A stretch of DNA of 64,000 bases, from assembly GCF_015351235.1 (NCBI RefSeq), contig NZ_JADKSJ010000002.1, positions 248,001 to 312,000 of the forward strand, read 5' to 3'. Source of the DNA: Plantibacter sp. VKM Ac-2880 (GTDB lineage Bacteria; Actinomycetota; Actinomycetes; Actinomycetales; Microbacteriaceae). The stretch's first letter is position 1; every line of letters begins with the position of its first letter. Under the pieces are notes generated by a model, which was given only the letters and a program-made list of their open reading frames with translations, was not told the origin of the DNA and did no database searches. This document shows positions 18,445 through 26,378 of this stretch, one piece after another. A program made the position numbers and the translations under genes.

Positions 18445-19512
18445 ATGAGCTGGTGGAGCGACGACGCCGATGACGACGACGACCGACTCGAGATCGACGA
18501 GTCGAGCATCAGGATGCGGCCGAACCCGAAGGCGAACCGCCCACGGACGAAGACGCGGCCCGAGCACCTCGATGCGCTGACCGCCCGAGTCCTCGCCGTC
18601 GACCGGGGGCGGTACACCGTCCTCCTCGACGAGGGGACGCCGGACGAGCGCGTGCTGACGTCCACCCGCGCCCGTGAACTCCGCAAACAGGCCATCGTCA
18701 CCGGCGACCGCGTGGACGTCGTCGGCGACACCTCGGGCGCCGAGGGCACGTTGTCCCGCATCGTCCGGATCGTGCCGCGGACCACGCTCCTCCGCCGGAG
18801 CGGTGACGACACCGACGCCATGGAACGCGTCGTCGTCGCGAACGCCGACCAGATGCTCATCGTCGTCGCTGCGGCGAACCCCGAGCCGCGGGCACGCCTC
18901 GTCGACCGCTACCTGGTCGCGGCCTACGACGCCGGGATCACCCCCATCCTCTGCATCACGAAGACCGACCTGCAGGATCCCGACGAGTTCCTCGCGAACT
19001 TCGCCGGGCTCGGGCTCCGCGTGTTCCGCAGCCGAGAGGACGACGTCCCGCTCGCGGAGATCACCGAGGCCCTCGTCGGCCACGACACGGTCTTCGTCGG
19101 CCACTCCGGCGTCGGCAAGTCCACCCTGGTCAACGCGCTCGTGCCCACGGCCGAACGCGCGACTGGACATGTGAACGTCGTGACCGGTCGCGGGCGCCAC
19201 ACCTCCTCGTCGACGGTGTCGTTGCGGATCGAGAGCCCCACGGGTTCCGGATGGGTCATCGACACCCCCGGCGTCCGTTCGTTCGGCCTCGGGCACGTCG
19301 ACACGGCGAACATCCTGAAGTCCTTCACTGACCTCGCCGAGATCGCGCTCGAATGCCCGCGCGGCTGCACCCACCTGCCGGACGCACCGGACTGCGCGAT
19401 CATCGAGGCGGTGGCCGAAGGGCGACTCGGCGAGAACGGGCCGGCGCGCCTCGACTCCCTCCAACGACTGCTCGGCACCTTCGCCACGATCAAGGCCGAC
19501 CAGTACTCCTGA
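18445..19512 (+). CDS. rsgA: Ribosome small subunit-dependent GTPase A
   Basis: RsgA binds the 30S subunit late in maturation and hydrolyses GTP to release assembly factors. It is a circularly permuted GTPase: the ITKTD motif (G4) precedes GHSGVGKST (G1) and DTPG (G3). An OB-fold lies before the GTPase (about 45-120), and a C-terminal zinc finger shows CPRGCTH followed by a further Cys (DAPDC). The N-terminus is very acidic (SDDADDDDD). ATG 18445 begins 4 bases after the aroA stop, so the two are co-transcribed; 355 residues. Confidence 0.94.
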   Translation: MSWWSDDADDDDDRLEIDESSIRMRPNPKANRPRTKTRPEHLDALTARVLAVDRGRYTVLLDEGTPDERVLTSTRARELRKQAIVTGDRVDVVGDTSGAEGTLSRIVRIVPRTTLLRRSGDDTDAMERVVVANADQMLIVVAAANPEPRARLVDRYLVAAYDAGITPILCITKTDLQDPDEFLANFAGLGLRVFRSREDDVPLAEITEALVGHDTVFVGHSGVGKSTLVNALVPTAERATGHVNVVTGRGRHTSSSTVSLRIESPTGSGWVIDTPGVRSFGLGHVDTANILKSFTDLAEIALECPRGCTHLPDAPDCAIIEAVAEGRLGENGPARLDSLQRLLGTFATIKADQYS

Positions 19513-19513
19513 G

Positions 19514-19519
19514 TAGGCT
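19514..19519 (+). promoter_or_regulatory. -10 element (TAGGCT) of bcp, leaderless
   Basis: TAGGCT begins two bases after the rsgA stop and ends 7 bases before ATG 19527, so the bcp gene has its own start site although it lies in line with aroA-rsgA. Confidence 0.6.
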
Positions 19520-19526
19520 GGTGGAC

Positions 19527-20006
19527 ATGCCCGAACCCATCCGTCTGTCCGCCGGCGACCCGGCTCCCACGTTCACCCTCACCGACCAGGACGGCTCGTC
19601 CGTGTCGCTCGCCGACTTCGCCGGCCGACGGGTCATCCTCTACTTCTACCCCGCCGCCATGACGCCCGGCTGCACGACGCAGGCCTGCGACTTCCGCGAC
19701 AACCTCGCGTCGCTCGCCGGTGCCGGGTACGTGGTCCTGGGTGTCTCGAAGGACTCCGTCGAGAAGCTCAAGGCGTTCCAGGAGGAGGACGGGCTCACCT
19801 TCCCGCTCCTCAGCGACCCCGACCTGACGGTGCACCGGGCCTACGGCGCCTACGGCGAGAAGAACTCGTACGGGCGCATCGTCACCGGCGTCCTCCGCTC
19901 GACGTTCGTGATCGACGAGGCCGGCGCCATCTCCCTGGCCCGGTACAACGTCAAGGCCACCGGACACGTGAAGAGCCTCCGGAAGGCACTCGGCCTCGAC
20001 GCCTGA
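19527..20006 (+). CDS. bcp: Thioredoxin-dependent peroxiredoxin, BCP/PrxQ family
   Basis: 159-residue thiol peroxidase that reduces hydrogen and alkyl peroxides, recycled by thioredoxin or a mycothiol-linked system. The active site FYPAAMTPGCTTQACDFRDN has the peroxidatic Cys in PGCTT and, five residues later, the putative resolving Cys, the atypical 2-Cys PrxQ arrangement. Downstream SKDSVEKLKAFQ and FPLLSDPD are family features. The ATG at 19527 fits the family N-terminus; GTG 19521 is in frame as an alternative. Its position beside sigR fits a redox-stress role. Confidence 0.93.
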   Translation: MPEPIRLSAGDPAPTFTLTDQDGSSVSLADFAGRRVILYFYPAAMTPGCTTQACDFRDNLASLAGAGYVVLGVSKDSVEKLKAFQEEDGLTFPLLSDPDLTVHRAYGAYGEKNSYGRIVTGVLRSTFVIDEAGAISLARYNVKATGHVKSLRKALGLDA

Positions 20007-20030
20007 CGGGCAACCGGTGGCCCGTCGCGC

Positions 20031-20465
20031 TCAGAGCTCGCGGCGGGTCACCGCGGCGACGGCGGGCGTGAACAGGAGCCCGAGGACGACGAGCGACGGC
20101 ACCAGCAGGCACCAGCCGATGGCAGGCTGCGCGAAGACCCCCTGGAACGCGCCGACCGCCACGGCGATCTGCACGAGCTGCCAGGTGACCGCGCCACCGC
20201 GGATCCAGCTCCGTCCGCGCACGGCCCCGAGCGCGAGAGCGGTGACGAACGCCGTGGCGATGAGCAGGATGACGAAGATCGCGAGCGCGCTCGTGAACGA
20301 GGCCGGTGTCGCCGCGACCAGCTCGAACAGGAACCACGCGGAGAGCCCGATCATGAACAGCGCCTCGACCACGAGGAGGGCGACGAAGGCCAGCACCGCG
20401 GGGTGACGACGTCCCTGAGGGTTCGGAGCGGAAGCGGTGTTGCGGTCGGTACTCACAGGGTTCAC
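20031..20465 (-). CDS. Small four-helix membrane protein, function unknown
   Basis: 144 residues: a polar N-terminus (1-22), then hydrophobic segments at about 23-47, 57-83, 90-112 and 114-137, ending in TRREL. This is an integral membrane protein of a type often found near bcp/aroA in Microbacteriaceae. Start is taken as GTG 20465; GTG 20456 is equally possible. Divergent from whiB1 and convergent with bcp (24 bases). No function can be assigned. Confidence 0.75.
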   Translation of the reverse strand: MNPVSTDRNTASAPNPQGRRHPAVLAFVALLVVEALFMIGLSAWFLFELVAATPASFTSALAIFVILLIATAFVTALALGAVRGRSWIRGGAVTWQLVQIAVAVGAFQGVFAQPAIGWCLLVPSLVVLGLLFTPAVAAVTRREL

Positions 20466-20471
20466 CCAAAC

Positions 20472-20500
20472 TTGACTATTGATTTGCTCTTACCGATATG
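20472..20500 (+). promoter_or_regulatory. Candidate promoter of whiB1 (TTGACT-N17-GATATG)
   Basis: TTGACT at 20472-20477 is five of six to the -35 consensus, with GATATG 17 bases on. It lies in a locally AT-rich stretch and would give a leader of about 140 bases before whiB1, long for this window. Confidence 0.5.
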
Positions 20501-20649
20501 AAACCATGTTTGAGGCCGACATGAGGTCCACGAGGGTGTGGACAGATCCCGATTCCCGGACGATCATCCCCCTCGCATTTCGGCTTTCCCTTCCCGAGAC
20601 CCCTCACTCGGTTGAAGACATCTCACCATGCAATAAAAGGAGCTCCCCT

Positions 20650-20898
20650 ATGGATTGGCGCGATAAAGCTGCCTGCCTGACCGTCGACCCGGAATTGTTC
20701 TTCCCGGTCGGGAACACCGGTCCGGCGGTCGATCAGATCGACAAGGCGAAGGCCGTGTGCGCCACCTGCAGTGTCACCGAGCTCTGCCTCCAGTACGCGC
20801 TCGAGACCGGCCAGGACTCGGGTGTCTGGGGCGGCCTCAGCGAAGACGAGCGTCGCGCACTCAAGCGCCGCGCAGCTCGCGCCCGCCGCGCCTCCTAG
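20650..20898 (+). CDS. whiB1: WhiB family [4Fe-4S] transcription factor, WhiB1-like
   Basis: 82-residue Wbl protein with Cys9, Cys37, Cys40 and Cys46 as iron-sulphur ligands, the GVWGGLSEDERR turn and a basic C-terminal tail. The N-terminus MDWRDKAACLTVDPELFFPV closely follows mycobacterial WhiB1, an essential NO-sensitive regulator that binds the sigma-A subunit. Start ATG 20650 has AAGGAG at ideal spacing (20637-20642). It sits opposite pdtaS, as Rv3219 does with Rv3220c, which supports orthology. A strong hairpin follows. Confidence 0.95.
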   Translation: MDWRDKAACLTVDPELFFPVGNTGPAVDQIDKAKAVCATCSVTELCLQYALETGQDSGVWGGLSEDERRALKRRAARARRAS

Positions 20899-20905
20899 CC
20901 ACGAA

Positions 20906-20943
20906 CGGGAACCCCGGTGCCGATCACGGCACCGGGGTTCCCG
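20906..20943. terminator. Perfect 17-bp hairpin between whiB1 and pdtaS
   Basis: CGGGAACCCCGGTGCCG pairs exactly with its complement around ATCA, 8 bases after the whiB1 stop and 45 bases from the stop of the convergent pdtaS, so it can serve both. Confidence 0.8.
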
Positions 20944-20988
20944 CATGTCCAGGGGCGGTGGCCCCGAGCGGCGGCCTGCGATTCGACC

Positions 20989-22488
20989 TCAGCTCTTGGC
21001 GACCCAGCGCATCGGGATCGCGATCGTGACCTCGGTCCCGCTGCCCATCAGCGTGTGCCAGTCGATGGTCCCGCCGAGCTCCCCCTGGATGAGCGTGCGG
21101 ACGATCTGCGTCCCGAGGCCTGAACCGACCTTGCCCTCCGGCAGGCCGACCCCGTTGTCGCGCACCTGGACGCTCAGCAGCTCGTCGGTCCGGTCGGCGG
21201 TGATCTCCACGTCGCCGTCCCGCCCGTTGAGGCCGTGCTCGACGGCGTTGGTGACGAGCTCCGTGAGGGCCAGCGCGAGCGGCGTCGCGTACTCGCTCGG
21301 GAGCACCCCGAACGAGCCGGAGGACTTGGGCCGGACGGTGGTGTTGTGCGAGCTCGCGACCTCGGCGACGAGCAGCAGCACACGCTCGAAGACCTCGTCG
21401 AAGTCGACGTTCTGGTTGAGGCCCTCGGAGAGCGTGTCGTGGACGACCGCGATGGCCGCCACGCGCCGCATGGCCTGGGTGAGGGCGTCGTGCGCGTCCT
21501 CGGAGTGCGTCCGCCTCGCCTGGATCCGCAGGAGCGAGGCGACGGTCTGCAGGTTGTTCTTGACCCGGTGGTGGATCTCGCGGATGGTCGCGTCCTTGGT
21601 GATGAGCTCCTGCTCCTGGTGGCGCAGTTCACTGACGTCGCGGCAGAGGACGATCGCACCGACGCGCTCGCCCCGGCTCCGCAACGGGATCGCGCGGAGG
21701 GACACCGTCACGCCCTTGTCCTCGATGTCGGTGCGCCAGGGAGCGCGCCCGGTCACGACGAGCGGAAGCGACTCGTCCACGGTGACCGTCCCCGTGCCGG
21801 AGAGCAGGTGCGTGGTGACGTCCGCGAGCGATTCGCCTTCGAGTTCCTCGGCGAAACCGATGCGGTTGAACGCGGAGAGCGCGTTCGGGCTGGCGAAGGT
21901 GACCGTCCCGTCGACGTCGAGTCGGATCAGCCCGTCGCTGGCGCGCGGAGCACCTCGGCGGGGGCCGGTCGGCGCCCCGAGATCGGGGAAGTCACCAACC
22001 GCGATCATCTCGAACAGGTCGCTCGCGCAGTCGTTGAAGGTGAGTTCCTGACGGCTCGGGGTTCGTGCTTCGCCGAGGTTCGTGTGTCGGGTGATGACCG
22101 CGATCGGCCCTTCGGCGTTCGTCTTCTCGGTCGGCGAGATCCGGCGTGCGACCGGCACCGCGCGCACGCGGGTCGGGGTCTCCTCGTACCAATCGGGTGC
22201 GGACGATTCGATGATCCGTCCGCTCTCGAAACAATCGGTGACCTGCTTGCGCCATTCCTGCTTGATCGACTGACCGACGAAGTCGCGATAGAAGAGGGTG
22301 GCGGCACTGGACGGCCGCGAATGCGCGACGGCGATGAAACTCCCGGAATCCGTCGGCACCCAGATGACGATATCCGCGAAAGCGAGGTCTGCGAGGAGTT
22401 GACTGTCTGCGAGCAGCATATGCAGCCACTCGACGTCGGCCGCACTGGAGCGGCCCTGGGCGAGAACGAGATCACTGAGCGTCGACAC
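20989..22488 (-). CDS. pdtaS: Sensor histidine kinase PdtaS-like (GAF-PAS-HisKA_2-HATPase)
   Basis: 499-residue soluble kinase: GAF-type domain (about 30-170), PAS domain (about 185-295), HisKA_2 phosphoacceptor box REIHHRVKNNLQTVASLLRI and a C-terminal HATPase with LTELVTNAVEHGL and VRDNGVGLPEGKVGSGLG. No transmembrane segments, so it senses a cytosolic signal. PdtaS orthologues phosphorylate PdtaR, an ANTAR RNA-binding antiterminator, which is not in this window. Start is GTG 22488, six bases after a TAGACT -10, with no Shine-Dalgarno. Adjacent and convergent to whiB1 as in mycobacteria. Confidence 0.93.
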   Translation of the reverse strand: MSTLSDLVLAQGRSSAADVEWLHMLLADSQLLADLAFADIVIWVPTDSGSFIAVAHSRPSSAATLFYRDFVGQSIKQEWRKQVTDCFESGRIIESSAPDWYEETPTRVRAVPVARRISPTEKTNAEGPIAVITRHTNLGEARTPSRQELTFNDCASDLFEMIAVGDFPDLGAPTGPRRGAPRASDGLIRLDVDGTVTFASPNALSAFNRIGFAEELEGESLADVTTHLLSGTGTVTVDESLPLVVTGRAPWRTDIEDKGVTVSLRAIPLRSRGERVGAIVLCRDVSELRHQEQELITKDATIREIHHRVKNNLQTVASLLRIQARRTHSEDAHDALTQAMRRVAAIAVVHDTLSEGLNQNVDFDEVFERVLLLVAEVASSHNTTVRPKSSGSFGVLPSEYATPLALALTELVTNAVEHGLNGRDGDVEITADRTDELLSVQVRDNGVGLPEGKVGSGLGTQIVRTLIQGELGGTIDWHTLMGSGTEVTIAIPMRWVAKS

Positions 22489-22494
22489 GTTTCC

Positions 22495-22500
22495 AGTCTA
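22495..22500 (-). promoter_or_regulatory. -10 element (TAGACT) of pdtaS, leaderless
   Basis: TAGACT on the minus strand ends six bases (GGAAAC) before the GTG start, a leaderless GTG gene. Confidence 0.6.
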
Positions 22501-22570
22501 GGCTCGGGCGGCGTGCATCGCGTGCGGGCCGACTCCCTGGGTGGAGCCCGCACCGGCCTGCTCGGCATAC

Positions 22571-22615
22571 GACGACGGCGCTCGGTACCACGGGGGTGGA
22601 CCGAGCGCCGTCGTC
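22571..22615 (-). terminator. Hairpin terminator after lsr2
   Basis: 16-base perfect stem GACGACGGCGCTCGGT with a partly self-pairing 13-base loop, 13 bases past the lsr2 stop and before the pdtaS promoter. Confidence 0.75.
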
Positions 22616-22627
22616 AGGCGCGAGGAG

Positions 22628-22963
22628 CTAGTTGGCTGCGCGGTAGGCGTCCTGGACGGCCTGCGGGATGCGTCCACGAGAGGAGACGGCATGCCCGTTC
22701 TTCGCAGCCCACTCGCGGATCGCGGCGAGGTTCTCCGCGCTGTTCCGCGTGCTCGTACCCGAGGTGCGACGGCCACGCTTGACCGGACGGCCAGCACCGA
22801 TGAACGGCTTCAGCGATTCGCGGAGGTTCTTCGCATTGTCGGCACCGAGGTCGATCTCGTATTCGGTTCCGTCGATGGCGAAACGTACGGTCTCACCCGC
22901 GCCGGCGGCGAGTTCACTGCCGTCGAGATCATCGATGTATGTGGTGGTGACTTTCTGAGCCAT
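22628..22963 (-). CDS. lsr2: Lsr2 family nucleoid-associated protein
   Basis: Lsr2 is the actinobacterial H-NS analogue: it bridges AT-rich DNA and silences it. The 111-residue protein has an N-terminal dimerisation domain (MAQKVTTTYIDDLDG to about residue 60), a basic linker (RPVKRGRRTSG) and a C-terminal DNA-binding domain with the RGR hook at residues 96-98 (SSRGRIP), which enters the AT minor groove. ATG 22963 has a strong AGGAGG. It faces an unusually AT-rich upstream stretch, which suggests self-regulation. Confidence 0.96.
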   Translation of the reverse strand: MAQKVTTTYIDDLDGSELAAGAGETVRFAIDGTEYEIDLGADNAKNLRESLKPFIGAGRPVKRGRRTSGTSTRNSAENLAAIREWAAKNGHAVSSRGRIPQAVQDAYRAAN

Positions 22964-23172
22964 GGGGGTCCTCCTGAAACATTCCGTGGTGAATCCGACG
23001 GTTATCCAATCATAACGAACCGAGCCGGATGAATACGAATTGCCGTGCAACGCCCATTGAATACATCATCCAACGGATAACGGTATCGACTCCCGAAACA
23101 ATGCAGATGAATATATCGGGATCCGCTGCATATTCGGGTGTTCACCTGGATATGCATTCGCGGGCACGCCCA
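22964..23172. promoter_or_regulatory. AT-rich lsr2 upstream region with -10 TATGAT
   Basis: This 209-base gap is much richer in A+T than its surroundings (many AATA, ATAT and TTCAT tracts). On the minus strand TATGAT (23014-23009) is one base off the -10 consensus and would give an lsr2 leader of about 39 bases; no good -35 is seen. As Lsr2 favours AT-rich DNA, autorepression here is an inference. Confidence 0.5.
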
Positions 23173-24453
23173 CTATTCATGTCGCCGCGTGCGCTCGACA
23201 CCACGGCGGCGACCGCGTCGCCGTCGGAGCGACCGTCGACCCCGGCCGCGGTCTCGGCCGCGCGACGTCATCGCGTGGTCCTCCAGCTCGGCGGAGACGA
23301 ATCGGCGCAGCGCCGTGGGGAGTGCGCCACGTGGTGCCTGGTCGCGGAGGCACTGCCCGGCGATGACGGCGGCGTCCACCACCCGCTGATCCTCGGGGAG
23401 CAGCGCAACCGCCTCGATCCCGCCGAACCGGGAGAGCGTCGAGGCCAGCTGACCGGCCGGCCCGGTGCCGAGCGCGACGCTGCGCAGCCGGTTCACCACG
23501 ACGGAGATCCTGCTCGGATCGACGAGTTCGACGAGTTCCGCGTGCCCGCGGAGGAGACGCGTGATCCCGACCGGGTCCGCCGCCCCGACCTCGACGACGC
23601 GGTCGGCGGACCCGAGCACGGCGAACGCCGCACCGTTCCGACGTGGAGCGAAGAGGTCGCTCGAGATCTCCTCGTCCGCCTCCAGACAGAACGCGGTGTC
23701 TACGACGACGTCGTCCATCCACTCCCGGCACCGCTCCAAGGTCGTCGCGACGCGCTCGGTCGAGAGCTCGGGCCAGCGTGCTGCTCTCGAGATGCCGGTC
23801 AGTACCCGGAAGGCGCCGGACGGCGACGGGTGCACGACGGCGATGCGCTCGAGCTGTTCGATGTCGAGCGCGCCGCTGCCGGCCAGGCGACAAGCGGCCG
23901 CGAACCCCGGCGCTTCGTCGAGGAGCCCCAGCATGGTCGCGATGGACGAACCGTACGTGTCGGCGTCGATGAGCAGGACGCGCCGACCGCGCGCGGCGAG
24001 CTCGCTCGCGATGCCCGCGGCGACCGTCGTCGTGCCCGGCGAACCCGCCGAACCCCAGACGGCGATCACCCGACCCGCCACCCGCTCGGGCACCCGACGG
24101 TCGGCATCGCCGAGTTCGATCGGCGCGATGCTCCGCTCGAGTTCCTCCGCGTCCACCGGCAGGAGGACGACGTCCACGAGCCCGAGACCGGTGGCGTGAC
24201 GGCGTTCCGATTCACCCGAGGCGAGCGCCACGACCCTGGTTCCGACGCGGTCGGCAGTGTCGATGAGTTCCGCACGGAGACCGGCGGCACCGGGTGAGAC
24301 CAGCAGCACGTCCACGGGCGACGCGGCCGCCAGCCGGTCCTCGAGTTCGGCCGGGTCGTGGCAGCGCCAGGCCACGCGGTGACCGAGGTCGAGCATCGTC
24401 GCCAGGATCTCGCCCTCGACGCGCGGGTCGAGGGCGAGGCCGACCCGCAGCAT
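23173..24453 (-). CDS. CpaE/MinD-like P-loop ATPase with degenerate Walker A
   Basis: 426 residues: an N-terminal response-regulator-like receiver fold without a clear phospho-Asp (about 1-115), then a ParA/MinD-type ATPase (about 125-390). The deviant Walker A reads VWGSAGSPGTTTVAAG, so the lysines of KGGxGKTT are missing; VLLIDADTYG follows as the next nucleotide motif. The C-terminal 35 residues are almost all Arg/Gly. CpaE relatives localise Flp/Tad pilus machinery, but no pilus genes lie in this window. Its ATG overlaps the stop of the SAF-domain gene (TGATG), so they act together. Confidence 0.82.
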   Translation of the reverse strand: MLRVGLALDPRVEGEILATMLDLGHRVAWRCHDPAELEDRLAAASPVDVLLVSPGAAGLRAELIDTADRVGTRVVALASGESERRHATGLGLVDVVLLPVDAEELERSIAPIELGDADRRVPERVAGRVIAVWGSAGSPGTTTVAAGIASELAARGRRVLLIDADTYGSSIATMLGLLDEAPGFAAACRLAGSGALDIEQLERIAVVHPSPSGAFRVLTGISRAARWPELSTERVATTLERCREWMDDVVVDTAFCLEADEEISSDLFAPRRNGAAFAVLGSADRVVEVGAADPVGITRLLRGHAELVELVDPSRISVVVNRLRSVALGTGPAGQLASTLSRFGGIEAVALLPEDQRVVDAAVIAGQCLRDQAPRGALPTALRRFVSAELEDHAMTSRGRDRGRGRRSLRRRRGRRRGVERTRRHE

Positions 24454-25172
24454 CAGTGGCCGCCGGGTTCCGTCGGGACCACCGAGAGCAGGTGCGCGGC
24501 CGCGGTGGAGGCGAGGACCGTCGCCACGGCGGATCTGGGGACGGCGAGTTCGAGCGCGACCGAGCCGCCCCTCGCCAGGAACCCCTCCTCTTCGCTCGCC
24601 CGGACGACGGTCGCCGCCGAGACGAGCACCTCGGGGACGCCGTACCCGTCACCCTCGGGCGCAGCGGCCCAGAGGTCGACCACGGTCCCGCGGACGATGT
24701 CGGCGCTGAGCCTGCCCGCCGGCTCGACGACGAGCGTGGTCACGCCCACGGCGTCCGCCTCGCCGAGGGCCGCGAGCGGCACGAGCTCCCCGGCCGCGAT
24801 GGTCCGGGTGACGACGGCGTCGTCCGGTGGATCCCCCTGCGCACCGAGGTAGCCCTCCTCGACGGCGCCGAGGCGGGTGTCGATGACACGCAGGGAGGAT
24901 CGGTCGAGCGGGGTCCCCGGCGTCAGCGTCTCGGACGCGGCGTAGACCGGCACGGTGCGACTGGAGGTGGTCACGAGCCACCACACGCCGGCGATGGACG
25001 CCACGACGAGCATCACGCCCACCAGGAACCGCGGGTCCACCCAGATGCGCGAGCGCGACCAGCTCCGATTGCGCATCGGATCCGGGCTGACAGGGACGCC
25101 CCCGGGACGCGGTCTCCCGTCGGCCCTCGCACCCACCGGCTCCACGCCCGGGCCTCGTTCGATTCCCCGCAC
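24453..25172 (-). CDS. SAF domain membrane protein (CpaB/RcpC-like)
   Basis: 239 residues: basic, Pro/Gly-rich cytosolic N-terminus (about 1-45), one transmembrane helix (about 52-72, FLVGVMLVVASIAGVWWLV), then an extracellular SAF domain (about 80-145) similar to CpaB, which helps pilus secretins or binds glycans. GTG 25172 is chosen because AGGAGGAG precedes it at good spacing; ATG 25217 has no ribosome binding site. It is coupled to the CpaE-like gene. No other Tad components are present, so a pilus role is uncertain. Confidence 0.8.
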   Translation of the reverse strand: MRGIERGPGVEPVGARADGRPRPGGVPVSPDPMRNRSWSRSRIWVDPRFLVGVMLVVASIAGVWWLVTTSSRTVPVYAASETLTPGTPLDRSSLRVIDTRLGAVEEGYLGAQGDPPDDAVVTRTIAAGELVPLAALGEADAVGVTTLVVEPAGRLSADIVRGTVVDLWAAAPEGDGYGVPEVLVSAATVVRASEEEGFLARGGSVALELAVPRSAVATVLASTAAAHLLSVVPTEPGGH

Positions 25173-25248
25173 CGTCTCCTCCTTCGTCGGCGCACCCTGC
25201 GCCGTCTCCGTCCCCATGCTGCCGAGTGCGCGGCGGGCGCCGTGGAAG

Positions 25249-25257
25249 TTATCCACA
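25249..25257 (+). promoter_or_regulatory. Single consensus DnaA box (TTATCCACA)
   Basis: A perfect nine-base match to TTATNCACA in the 124-base divergent gap between the SAF gene and the small HTH gene. Only one strong copy is present, so this is not an origin; it may be a DnaA titration or regulatory site, or chance. Confidence 0.4.
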
Positions 25258-25296
25258 GACCTCCGGACGCCGATCGCACGAGAGGATAATCGAGGA

Positions 25297-25593
25297 ATGG
25301 AACTGCAGCGCGACCCGGCCCCGCTCGGCCGCTTCCTCACCGTCAGCGACGCGGCGGAGGTCCTGAACGTGTCGGCGGCGGAGATCGCCGGACTCATCGA
25401 GACCGGCGAACTGCCCGCGATCAGGGTCGGCCGCAGCGGTCCGTGGCGGATCGAGTTCCCGGCGCTCGAGGCCTTCATCTCGGGTCGATACGAGGAGGCC
25501 CGTCGTGCCGGGCTCTGGCACGAGGCCCAGTTCACCGAGCTGTCGGAGTTCTCCGGCGCCCCGACACTCCGGCCGCTCCTCCCCTTCAGCTGA
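25297..25593 (+). CDS. Small excisionase/MerR-like helix-turn-helix protein
   Basis: 98 residues with an HTH_17 type fold: FLTVSDAAEVLNVSAAEIAGLIETGELPAIRVG, then GPWRIEFPALEAFI, the pattern of BldC/excisionase-like DNA binders. A C-terminal 30-residue extension (ARRAGLWHEAQFTELSEFSG) is of unknown role. ATG 25297 has GAGG just upstream. It is divergent from the SAF/CpaE-like pair and is probably a transcription regulator of that locus, not a phage protein, as no integrase or phage genes are near. Confidence 0.8.
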   Translation: MELQRDPAPLGRFLTVSDAAEVLNVSAAEIAGLIETGELPAIRVGRSGPWRIEFPALEAFISGRYEEARRAGLWHEAQFTELSEFSGAPTLRPLLPFS

Positions 25594-25627
25594 CGCCCGC
25601 CCGGGTGATCCACCGGCTGCGACCGCG

Positions 25628-26218
25628 TCAGTCCGCCCGCTCGACGACGACGAGTTCCGAGAAGGCGATGAGACGGATCTGCTCGACGTCCCGGGCGCGC
25701 CTGACGGACCCGGGCTCGTGCACGGCGAGGTCGAGATGGTCGCGACCGACGCGGTCGATCGTCCCGGCCCATCGGCCGGAGCGCGTGCGCACCAAGACGT
25801 TCGAACGTCGGCGAGCGAGGTCACGCAGGAGGAAGGAGATCGTGAGGCGGTCGAGCAGACGTGGCTCGTGCGGCGCGACCTCGTCGAGGCTCCAGTCGAC
25901 CTGGGTCTCGGTCAACGCGACCGCTGCGACGGCGGAGAGCGGCACGATGAGCTCCTGTCGATCCCGCACCCCTGCGCTGGCCTGCAACCAGTCCTTGCCC
26001 ACACTCCGGACGCGAAGCCGCCAGGTGCTGCCATCGACGAGTTCGACGACCAGTGCCTCGTCGGTGCCGAGATCGGCTTGCAGCGCCAGGACGCGCTCGC
26101 GCAGGGTGAGCCGTCCGCGACGAAGCCGCTCGGCCTCCAGCCGCACGCCGGCGTCGTCGGCCTCGAGCTCGTCGTCGAGCTGGCCGGCGAGATCGTCGAA
26201 CAGGCTGTCCCAACGCAT
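25628..26218 (-). CDS. Conserved hypothetical protein (actinobacterial), 196 residues
   Basis: I do not recognise a function. The protein starts MRWDSLFDDLAGQLDDELEA, an acidic helical segment to about residue 50, followed by a beta-rich middle with LVVELVDGSTWRLRVRSVGKDWLQ and another such unit near residues 150-180 (VLVRTRSGRWAGTIDRVGRDHLDL). These two resemble Sm/KOW-like strands, perhaps a duplicated small barrel. A TAGCGT hexamer ends 6 bases before the ATG, so the mRNA is leaderless. It converges with the HTH gene (34 bases). Confidence 0.72.
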   Translation of the reverse strand: MRWDSLFDDLAGQLDDELEADDAGVRLEAERLRRGRLTLRERVLALQADLGTDEALVVELVDGSTWRLRVRSVGKDWLQASAGVRDRQELIVPLSAVAAVALTETQVDWSLDEVAPHEPRLLDRLTISFLLRDLARRRSNVLVRTRSGRWAGTIDRVGRDHLDLAVHEPGSVRRARDVEQIRLIAFSELVVVERAD

Positions 26219-26224
26219 ACGCCG

Positions 26225-26230
26225 ACGCTA
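26225..26230 (-). promoter_or_regulatory. -10 element (TAGCGT) of the 196-residue hypothetical, leaderless
   Basis: TAGCGT on the minus strand ends six bases (CGGCGT) before ATG 26218. Confidence 0.55.
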
Positions 26231-26378
26231 GTCCGCCGACCGGCCAAGCGTCACGAGTTCTCCACAGCGAGGAACGGCTCGGCGAAGCACTGGACATCGG
26301 ATCTCTGGCATGGTTAGTTTAACATTCCACATACGGTCGCCCCACTCCGGTCGGCCGTTCGACCCCCTCGGAGGCCCC

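Noticed and set aside
25297-25593. Excisionase-like protein as sign of a prophage or integrative element
   Set aside because: No integrase, structural phage genes or attachment repeats are present, and neighbouring genes are conserved core genes; the HTH type is also common in chromosomal regulators.
25249-26265. Origin of replication suggested by DnaA-box-like sequences
   Set aside because: Only one perfect and one imperfect box a kilobase apart, without dnaA, dnaN, gyrB or an AT-rich unwinding region.
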